Source of the DNA: Eubacterium sp.
GTDB taxonomy: Bacteria; Bacillota; Clostridia; Lachnospirales; Lachnospiraceae
Direction: 5' to 3'
Length of the DNA stretch: 36,668 bases
NCBI GenBank assembly: GCA_017965495.1
Contig: JAGCPW010000084.1
Span: 1-36,668 of the forward strand
Every line of letters starts with the position of its first letter. Position 1 is the first letter of the stretch. Positions 7,710-14,716 of this stretch are shown here, piece by piece. The position numbers and the translations under genes were made by a program. Below the pieces are notes generated by a model. The model ran no database searches, was not told the origin of the DNA, and saw only the letters and a program-made list of their open reading frames with translations.

Positions 7710-7738
7710 TTGTTTTTTGAGAAAGTATATTGTATAAT
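7710..7738 (+). promoter_or_regulatory. Promoter of the DUF975/CmpB membrane gene
   Basis: TTGTTT, a 17-bp spacer and TATAAT, 23 nt before the ATG. The -10 lies in ATATTGTATAATAT, a 14-mer also found at the hydratase promoter near 20380. Confidence 0.6.
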
Positions 7739-7761
7739 ATTTTCGGAAAAAGGAGAGGAAT

Positions 7762-9696
7762 ATGAACACTAGGAAAGAATGGAAAAAAGCAGGAAAGAAA
7801 TCGCTTAAGGCACATTACTGGATCTTTATTACGGTATGTTTGTTAGCTGCGATTATCGGTACCGAGTATGAGGTATCGCTAGAGTTTTTCTCGGCAGATA
7901 AAGATAATCCGAAGATTGTTAAACAGGCAGAGGATGGAAGAAAGGTAGTAGATAGAGTAAGAGAAGAAGGATCTGCAGCACTTCCTTCCACACTAGATGA
8001 TAGATTTTCTGAAAACATTTTGGTGGGCTTGATAAAAGGAGACAAGGATAAGGTAGAAAAAAAGACTGCTGAAAACGAGAAAAAAGAGCAACAGAAAAAG
8101 AGCAACATAGGCGGAGTAATAAGTCTTAATCACCAAAAGGGTGTTCTTGCTAATATCGTAAACAAAGTATCATCTGGAGCTGTAATTGTAACAATCTACT
8201 CAGCCATTCTTTCTATAGTAAAGGATAACAACTGGGCTTCGTTCATACTGATTTCTTTGGCGGCGCTTATAATGATTGCGCTGTGGATATTCCTCGTGAA
8301 TGTTTACAAAGTAATAATGAAGAGAATCTTTATGGAAGGTTCTACATATGAGAAGGTACAGTTCAATAGATTTTTGTTCCTATCAAGAGTGGGAAGACAT
8401 TTTAAAGTTTCCAAGGCCGCTTTGAAGTGGACGGTTTATGAGACGTTGTGGTCGCTCACTATTGTGGGGTATTTCATCAAGCACTATGCATACTTTATGA
8501 CTCCATATATTTTGGCGGAGAATCCAGACATGACTGGTAGCGAGGCTTTAACACTTTCTCGCAAAGCGATGTATGGACACAAGTGGGAGTGCTTTAAACT
8601 AGACTTAAGTTTTATCCTTTGGGATCTCTTGGGATGGATAACATATGGATTGGCTACACTTTTCTTTGTGGCAGCCTACAGAGAGTCCACATATGTTCAG
8701 TATTATAAATACGTTAGACAGCAAGCATTTGACAACAAAATCGAAAATGCCGAGATGATGAACGACAAGTACATATTTGAAAAGGCCGACAAAGAAATTA
8801 TCAAACCAAAGTACTTGGATGTTAGAGAGATTAAACAAGAGGGAACTACACTTCCAAAAGAGAAGGGATTCAAAGGCTTCATCGCCAAATGGTTTGGAAT
8901 AGTTCCTGTTATGAATGAATACGAGTGGGAGTACAGACGTATTCAAACCAACAAGGCAAAGATTAAAAACTTGGATGATGCTATCGAAGGCAAGTCATAT
9001 CCAAGAAGACTATTTACTTTGCCGGAGAAGGAAAAAGGAAACAGAGAATCTTCAATGCTATACACGAGAAGGTATTGCTTGATTTCTCTTGTGTTAATGT
9101 TCTTCGTTTTCTGCTTCATAGGTTGGGGCTGGGAAGTTGTCCTTCACTTGGTAGAAAAGGGTGAGTTTGTAAACAGAGGTGTAAACTATGGACCATGGCT
9201 TCCAATATACGGAACGGGTGGAATAGGAGCGCTATTACTACTTACTAGAATTAAAAAATATCCGGTTGCCACATTCTTTGCATCTATTGTGTTCTGCGGA
9301 GTGATTGAATATATCACGGGAGCATCACTTCTTGCAAAACACGGCGCAAGATTCTGGAACTACAGTGGATATTTCTTAAACATAAACGGACATGTGTGCG
9401 CAGAAGGACTACTAGTGTTTGGTGTGGCTTGTATTGCTTGTATCTATGTGGTAGCTCCAGTGCTAGATAATAGGTTCAGTACATTGTCGCTTAAGAAAGG
9501 AATTGTTATCTGTGCAATACTTCTAACAATATTTATCGCAGATAATATTTATTCAGGGCAGCATCCTAACCTTGAAGGAATGTCACCTAAGTCACGTGCA
9601 CAGTACTTGAAAGATAATCCTGATGCATACAAACATCAATTGTGGAATGTCCTTGGAATAAAACATCTACAAAGAAAGTATGATGTTAATAAATAA
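7762..9696 (+). CDS. Polytopic membrane protein, DUF975 plus CmpB (putative ABC-transporter type IV) fusion
   Basis: A 644-residue membrane protein. The N-terminal half resembles DUF975: RKEWKKAGKKSLKAHYWIF leads into a membrane helix, then a large acidic/Lys-rich loop (about residues 35-130), then several helices and SRKAMYGHKWECFKLDLSF. The C-terminal third matches the CmpB family of putative ABC-transporter membrane proteins, with FIGWGWEVVLH, VNRGVNYGPWLPIYGTGG and NGHVCAEGLLVFG. Neither family has a firm function. No ATPase gene is adjacent, so transport is not shown. AAAGGAGAGG precedes the ATG. It has its own promoter and lies between the two copies of the hairpin repeat. Confidence 0.8.
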   Translation: MNTRKEWKKAGKKSLKAHYWIFITVCLLAAIIGTEYEVSLEFFSADKDNPKIVKQAEDGRKVVDRVREEGSAALPSTLDDRFSENILVGLIKGDKDKVEKKTAENEKKEQQKKSNIGGVISLNHQKGVLANIVNKVSSGAVIVTIYSAILSIVKDNNWASFILISLAALIMIALWIFLVNVYKVIMKRIFMEGSTYEKVQFNRFLFLSRVGRHFKVSKAALKWTVYETLWSLTIVGYFIKHYAYFMTPYILAENPDMTGSEALTLSRKAMYGHKWECFKLDLSFILWDLLGWITYGLATLFFVAAYRESTYVQYYKYVRQQAFDNKIENAEMMNDKYIFEKADKEIIKPKYLDVREIKQEGTTLPKEKGFKGFIAKWFGIVPVMNEYEWEYRRIQTNKAKIKNLDDAIEGKSYPRRLFTLPEKEKGNRESSMLYTRRYCLISLVLMFFVFCFIGWGWEVVLHLVEKGEFVNRGVNYGPWLPIYGTGGIGALLLLTRIKKYPVATFFASIVFCGVIEYITGASLLAKHGARFWNYSGYFLNINGHVCAEGLLVFGVACIACIYVVAPVLDNRFSTLSLKKGIVICAILLTIFIADNIYSGQHPNLEGMSPKSRAQYLKDNPDAYKHQLWNVLGIKHLQRKYDVNK

Positions 9697-9711
9697 ATCC
9701 ATTTAATGGGA

Positions 9712-9773
9712 GACACAAAAAAATACAGGGTTCGCACTAGAAAAGTCGTTTGAACCCTGTATTTTTTTGTGCC
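9712..9773. repeat. Hairpin repeat copy 2, bidirectional terminator
   Basis: The same stem and the same 18-base loop as the copy at 7571-7631, with one more A in the left arm and a slightly altered first base pair. It separates the membrane protein gene (+) from the convergent ACT-domain gene (-) and can terminate both. Confidence 0.9.
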
Positions 9774-9813
9774 TACAAAAGGCTTATTTGTTATTTATTT
9801 TTTTGAAGATGTT

Positions 9814-10245
9814 TTATGCATTTTCTAAATCGTCTTGATTAATAAGTGTAATATTGTTTTCTTTAAGTATAGACATTACGTTTTCGTTATCAGATACTTT
9901 AAAGATTAATAATGCATCATTACTGTCCTTTGCAAGAAAAGCGTAGCAGTACTCAACGTTTACGCCAGCATCTGATAAGATTTTAGAAATCTTAGCCATT
10001 GAACCTGGTTCGTCAGGAATTTTGACGCCCACTACTTCAGTAAGCTTGCATACCCAATCATTTTCTTTCAAAGTGTTAAGTGTAGCAAATGGATCGTCTA
10101 CGATAATACGGATGATTCCATAGTCGCTAGCATCAGCCACTTCCAAAGCTCTTAGGTTTATATTTTGTTCAGCCAAGAAGTTTGTTAATTCAAAAAGTCT
10201 ACCTGGCTTATTTTCTACAAAAACAGAAATTTGATTAATATACAT
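9814..10245 (-). CDS. Double ACT-domain protein
   Basis: A 143-residue protein with two ACT domains in tandem. The first begins MYINQISVFVENKPGRLFEL and continues NINLRALEVAD; the second contains VVGVKIPDEPGSMAKISKIL and AGVNVEYCYAF. ACT domains bind amino acids or related small molecules and regulate enzymes. AGGAGG lies before the ATG. It starts 11 nt after the stop of the phenylacetate-CoA ligase-like gene, so the two form an operon. Such ACT proteins often accompany PaaK-like ligases in anaerobes. A role in sensing aromatic amino acids or arylacetates is inferred. Confidence 0.88.
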   Translation of the reverse strand: MYINQISVFVENKPGRLFELTNFLAEQNINLRALEVADASDYGIIRIIVDDPFATLNTLKENDWVCKLTEVVGVKIPDEPGSMAKISKILSDAGVNVEYCYAFLAKDSNDALLIFKVSDNENVMSILKENNITLINQDDLENA

Positions 10246-10256
10246 ATCGAAACCTC

Positions 10257-11552
10257 CTATATCTTTCTCTTGTCGATTACACGAACTGCTTTGCCTTCGG
10301 AACGCTCGATTGATTTTGGTGAAACGAGTGAAACCTTAGCATAAATTCCAAGCATACTCTTAAGCGCTGAAACAATTCTCTTTTCAGTCTTCTCAATAGC
10401 ACCCACAGTATCTGAGAACATCTCAGGTGTCATCTCAACAAGAACTTCTAGAGTATCACTGTTGTTAACTCTATCAACTACTAGCTGATAGTTAGGAGCA
10501 AGTCCCTGGTTAATCAATACTTCCTCAATCTGTGATGGGAATACATTAACACCCTTGATGATAAGCATATCGTCTGTACGACCTTTTAGTCTCTCGATAC
10601 GAGCGATTGTTCTTCCACATTCACATTTCTCGTGAGTGAGAGAAGTAATATCTCTAGTTCTGTAACGAAGTAGTGGCATAGCTTTCTTTGAAATACATGA
10701 GAAAACCAACTCGCCCTCTTCGCCGTCTGGAAGAACCTCTCCAGTGTTTGGATCTATAATCTCAGGAATAAAGTGATCTTCATTTACGTGAAGTCCGTTC
10801 TGACACTCGCACTCGAATGCAACACCAGGACCACTAATCTCAGTTAGTCCATAAATGTCGTATGCCTTAATTCCTAAACTCTTTTCAATGTCTGCGCGCA
10901 TCTCATCTGACCACGCTTCCGCGCCAAAGATACCGCTCTTCAAACTTAAGTTATCTTTGATACCCTCTTCTGCAATAGACTCTGCAAGGTATGCAGCATA
11001 TGAAGGTGTACAACAAAGAATAGTAGAACCTAAATCCTGCATAAACTGAAGCTGTCTAGCAGTATTACCTGAAGACATAGGAAGTGTAAGTGAACCAAGT
11101 TTGTGTGAACCACCGTGAAGTCCTGCACCACCAGTGAACAAACCGTATCCATAACTTACATGAACTACGTCATCTTCAGTTCCGCCTGCTGCAGCTATAG
11201 CTCTAGCACAGCATTCATCCCATATATCTACATCATTTTGTGTGTAGAACATAACAACACGCTTTCCTGTAGTACCAGAAGTAGACTGAATACGCACGCA
11301 ATCAGTTTTAGGTACTGCACAAAGCTTGTCTGGGTAATTCTCTCTTAAAAAATCTTTTGTTAAGAATGGAAGCTTGTGAAGATCCTCGATAGACTGGATG
11401 TCATCAGGTGTTACACCAGCTTCTTCCATTTTAGCCCTGTAAGGGGCCATGTTTTCATACACATGCTTAACTGTTTCTTGGAGACGTTCGTTTTGTATTT
11501 TGGTCAGCTCATCTCTAGAAGCAGTCTCGATGTCGCTGAAAATTTTACTCAT
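10257..11552 (-). CDS. paaK: Phenylacetate-CoA ligase-like adenylate-forming enzyme
   Basis: A 431-residue member of the PaaK branch of acyl-adenylate-forming enzymes. Such enzymes activate arylacetates with ATP and CoA to the CoA thioester. Visible motifs are QSTSGTTGKRVV (nucleotide loop, residues 89-100), YGLTEISGPG, the LRYRTRDI segment and KGRTDDMLIIKGVNVFPSQI before the small C-terminal domain. The frame runs on to 11612, but ATG at 11552 is chosen because AAGGAGA precedes it. It is followed 11 nt later by a double ACT gene. Indolepyruvate ferredoxin oxidoreductase genes, a common partner, are not in the window. Exact substrate is not determined by sequence. Confidence 0.92.
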   Translation of the reverse strand: MSKIFSDIETASRDELTKIQNERLQETVKHVYENMAPYRAKMEEAGVTPDDIQSIEDLHKLPFLTKDFLRENYPDKLCAVPKTDCVRIQSTSGTTGKRVVMFYTQNDVDIWDECCARAIAAAGGTEDDVVHVSYGYGLFTGGAGLHGGSHKLGSLTLPMSSGNTARQLQFMQDLGSTILCCTPSYAAYLAESIAEEGIKDNLSLKSGIFGAEAWSDEMRADIEKSLGIKAYDIYGLTEISGPGVAFECECQNGLHVNEDHFIPEIIDPNTGEVLPDGEEGELVFSCISKKAMPLLRYRTRDITSLTHEKCECGRTIARIERLKGRTDDMLIIKGVNVFPSQIEEVLINQGLAPNYQLVVDRVNNSDTLEVLVEMTPEMFSDTVGAIEKTEKRIVSALKSMLGIYAKVSLVSPKSIERSEGKAVRVIDKRKI

Positions 11553-11744
11553 AATATATCTCTCCTTACTCATTTTAAATAGTATTTTACAATATTTGAG
11601 GCAATAAAACAAATAAAATAGGCTTTTATAAAGAAGAAAAGCAGTTAATATTGCAATGTCAACGATTACATATTTTTTAACAAAACAGTCAATAAAATAT
11701 GGAGAGTTAGAATAAAAATTATTACTACTTTTTGCTTGTAATTG

Positions 11745-11753
11745 TGATATATT
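11745..11753 (+). promoter_or_regulatory. Extended -10 promoter of the GH3 gene
   Basis: TG-A-TATATT lies 24 nt before the ATG at 11778, with no strong -35. The 225-nt gap between this gene and the divergent PaaK-like gene is AT-rich. On the minus strand it holds TTGACT and TTGACA hexamers, but I could not pair either convincingly with a -10. Confidence 0.5.
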
Positions 11754-11777
11754 AAAGTTACTGAATTGGAGGATTAT

Positions 11778-14513
11778 ATGACAAAAAGAAACTTGGATAA
11801 ATTTATAAACAAATCTAGAGAAGCGGCAGCAGAAGGTGCAGTTCTTCTAAGAAATGAGAAAAACACACTTCCTTTGGACAAGAACGAGGTAGTGTCTGTT
11901 TTTGGACGCCCAATGTTTGACTACTACAGAAGTGGTACAGGCTCGGGTGGTGCTGTTACAGTGCCTTATGCAGTAAACTTGCTAGAAGGAATCAGAAATT
12001 CTGGCCTCAAGATAAATGAGGACATTATAAAAGACTATGAAGAATGGCTAAAAGACAATCCGTTTAACAACGGCGGTGGCGGATGGGCTCAGGAGCCTTG
12101 GCATCAGCACGATATGGAAATATCTGAAGAATATGCTAAAGAGCAAGCTAGAAAAACAAAGAAGGCTATCTATGTAATCGGTAGAACTGCCGGCGAAGAC
12201 AAAGATAATTATATAGGCGAGGGTAGCTATCTACTTACAGAAAAAGAAAATAATAATATTAAAAATATAGCCAAAGCCTTTGACGAAGTCATCGTGCTTT
12301 TGAACACTTCAAATATTATTGATATGAAGTGGGCGATTGATCCAGAGACACAGGATCATATCACAGCCATTGTTTACGTGTGGCAGGGTGGTATGGAAGG
12401 TGGAAACGCTGTTATGGACGTTTTGCTTGGCAAGGTTAACCCAAGTGGTAAGCTTTCTGACACTATCACATACGACATTATGGATTACCCATCTACATAC
12501 AACTTCGGCAACGACTTTAGGAACTACTATAAAGAAGATATTTATGTAGGTTACAGATATTTTGAAACTTTTGCGCCTCACAAGGTTATGTATGAGTTTG
12601 GTTTCGGACTTTCATACACAACATTCAGAATTGACACTGAAGAAGTGGAGTATGGTGTAGATGAAACTGTATTCAAAGTAAAAGTTACTAACACAGGAAA
12701 CGTGGCCGGCAAAGAAGTTGTACAAATTTACTTAGAGGCTCCACAGGGCAAACTTGGAAAATCTAAGAAGTCGTTGGTGGGATTTGCTAAGACTAAGGAA
12801 CTTAAACCTAATAAAACTCAAACTCTTGAGATTGTTGTGCCAAAAGAAGTTATGGCATCTTACGATGACAGAGGTTTGACTGGTCATAAATCTTGCTACG
12901 TGCTAGAGGCAGGCAAATATCAATTCCATGTTGGTAACAGCGTGAAGAATTGTAGTGTCGTTTCTATCTTTGAGCAGGAAGAACTAGAAGTGGTAGAAGA
13001 GTGCAGCGAATGTCTCTGCCCAGATGATGAAAACCTAGAAGTGCTAACTACAGGCGATGCTAAGGGAGATATCTACGACGAGAAGTGGATTCCTTCTATG
13101 AAGCCTACTGTTGATTTGGCGCTTAGAATAGAAAACAATCTTCCGAAATCTATGGAGATTACTGGCGACAAAGGAATCAGACTCCAGGATGTTCACAAAG
13201 GCAAAGCATCTATGGATGATTTTGTTGCGCAGCTAAGTGTAGAAGATATGGCATGCTTAGTTCGTGGTGAAGGTATGAGTAGTCCACGTGTTACGGACTC
13301 TACAGCATCTGCCTTTGGCGGACTTAGCGATTCATTGTTTAAGTTTGGTATTCCTGTTGGATGTTGTGCAGACGGACCTAGTGGTCTTCGTATGAAAGAT
13401 GACACAGTTCAGCTTCCTATCGGAACTTTGCTTGCTTGTACATGGAATACAGAATTGATTAAAGAACTATATACATTCGAGGGTAAGGAGCTTGTTAACC
13501 ACAAGGTTGATACACTACTTGGCCCTGGTGTTAACATTCATAGAAGTCCACTTAACGGACGTAACTTTGAGTACTACTCAGAGGATCCATTCCTAACTGG
13601 TAAGATGGCAGTAGCTTGTACTGGCGGTATTAAGGCTGGCGGCTCCTGGGGAACTATCAAGCACTTTGCTCTAAACAGTCAGGAAGCTAGCAGATTTAAG
13701 ATAGACGCGGTAGCATCAGAGCGTGCTATTCGTGAGATTTACTTAAAACCATTCGAGATGGCAGTGAAGGCTGGAACTATCAAGACATTGATGACTGCTT
13801 ACAACCCTGTAAACGGTCACTGGTCAGCATCTAACTACGATCTTTGTACTACAATCCTTCGTGGAGAGTGGGGCTTTGACGGAATGGTTATGACAGACTG
13901 GTGGGCTAGAATGAATGACGTAGTAAAGGGCGGCGAGGAGTCTGCTCAGTTTACTCGCGATATGATTCGCTCACAAAACGATGCTTATATGATCGTAAAC
14001 AACAACGGTGCTGAGGTGAACTCACACGGTGATAATACAGTTAAATCAGTAGAAGAGGGAAGACTAACTATTGGCGAACTTCAGAGAGCGTCAAAGAACA
14101 TCTTAAACTTCTTAATCAATGCGACAGTTATTGAAAGAGAGTTAGTAGATACTGATGTTCCAAAAGATTGTCCAGTAGACCCAGACGCTACACCTAAGTA
14201 CAAAGAGTTCACAATCAATGGAAATGACAAGGTAGAATTCGACAGCGAGAAATACGCTACTATGACAGTGAAGGAGGCTGGCACATACACGCTAATCGTA
14301 AACATGTGCTTCGACAGCCATAACTTATATCAGGCTACACTGAAGATGAACACCGACAAAGGAAACGTACTTACTATCCAAACAGCCGGCACAGACGGTT
14401 ACTGGGTAACAACAAAGGTATGTAAACTAAACCTAGAGGAAGGTGTTTATAACATTGAGTTAGAAGATGTTCAGGCTGGTATTAAGGTAGCTTGGATGCA
14501 GTTTAAGAAATAA
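11778..14513 (+). CDS. Glycoside hydrolase family 3, domain order permuted, intracellular
   Basis: A 911-residue GH3 enzyme whose domains run in reversed order. The alpha/beta sandwich domain comes first (VVSVFGRPMFDYYRSGTGSG, residues about 35-260, ending in FGFGLSYTTF). A fibronectin-like domain follows (VKVTNTGNVAGKEVVQIYL). The (beta/alpha)8 catalytic domain comes last, from about residue 480, with ADGPSGLRM, GPGVNIHRSPLNGRNFEYYS, KHFALNSQEASR and the nucleophile Asp707 in GMVMTDWW. A small beta-rich end domain follows. Family members cleave beta-glucosides or beta-xylosides from non-reducing ends. No signal peptide is visible, so it likely acts on imported oligosaccharides. GGAGG lies 5 nt before ATG 11778; the TTG at 11766 is rejected. 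Substrate is not known. Confidence 0.92.
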   Translation: MTKRNLDKFINKSREAAAEGAVLLRNEKNTLPLDKNEVVSVFGRPMFDYYRSGTGSGGAVTVPYAVNLLEGIRNSGLKINEDIIKDYEEWLKDNPFNNGGGGWAQEPWHQHDMEISEEYAKEQARKTKKAIYVIGRTAGEDKDNYIGEGSYLLTEKENNNIKNIAKAFDEVIVLLNTSNIIDMKWAIDPETQDHITAIVYVWQGGMEGGNAVMDVLLGKVNPSGKLSDTITYDIMDYPSTYNFGNDFRNYYKEDIYVGYRYFETFAPHKVMYEFGFGLSYTTFRIDTEEVEYGVDETVFKVKVTNTGNVAGKEVVQIYLEAPQGKLGKSKKSLVGFAKTKELKPNKTQTLEIVVPKEVMASYDDRGLTGHKSCYVLEAGKYQFHVGNSVKNCSVVSIFEQEELEVVEECSECLCPDDENLEVLTTGDAKGDIYDEKWIPSMKPTVDLALRIENNLPKSMEITGDKGIRLQDVHKGKASMDDFVAQLSVEDMACLVRGEGMSSPRVTDSTASAFGGLSDSLFKFGIPVGCCADGPSGLRMKDDTVQLPIGTLLACTWNTELIKELYTFEGKELVNHKVDTLLGPGVNIHRSPLNGRNFEYYSEDPFLTGKMAVACTGGIKAGGSWGTIKHFALNSQEASRFKIDAVASERAIREIYLKPFEMAVKAGTIKTLMTAYNPVNGHWSASNYDLCTTILRGEWGFDGMVMTDWWARMNDVVKGGEESAQFTRDMIRSQNDAYMIVNNNGAEVNSHGDNTVKSVEEGRLTIGELQRASKNILNFLINATVIERELVDTDVPKDCPVDPDATPKYKEFTINGNDKVEFDSEKYATMTVKEAGTYTLIVNMCFDSHNLYQATLKMNTDKGNVLTIQTAGTDGYWVTTKVCKLNLEEGVYNIELEDVQAGIKVAWMQFKK

Positions 14514-14586
14514 TAGAACGATAATGTTTATACAAAATATTTAGTTTTAATCATTAATAAAAATATTTCAAAGAAATAATGAGGTG

Positions 14587-14621
14587 AAAAGAGTTTTCTT
14601 TAAAAAGAAAACTCTTTTTTT
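14587..14621 (+). terminator. Terminator of the GH3 gene
   Basis: A 14-bp perfect stem, AAAAGAGTTTTCTT with its complement, has a TAAA loop and a T run of seven. Confidence 0.9.
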
Positions 14622-14652
14622 GTCACACACAACACATATTTACAACACAAAA

Positions 14653-14681
14653 TGGACACATTCTTTTTTTATTATTATAAA
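14653..14681 (+). promoter_or_regulatory. Promoter of the secreted Cthe_2159-like gene
   Basis: TGGACA, a 17-bp spacer and TATAAA, 35 nt before the ATG. Confidence 0.55.
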
Positions 14682-14716
14682 TGTAACTTGATAACGGACA
14701 TGAAAGGAAAGCAGGC

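Noticed and set aside
11766-11777. TTG start for the GH3 gene
   Set aside because: The TTG overlaps the GGAGG that serves ATG 11778.
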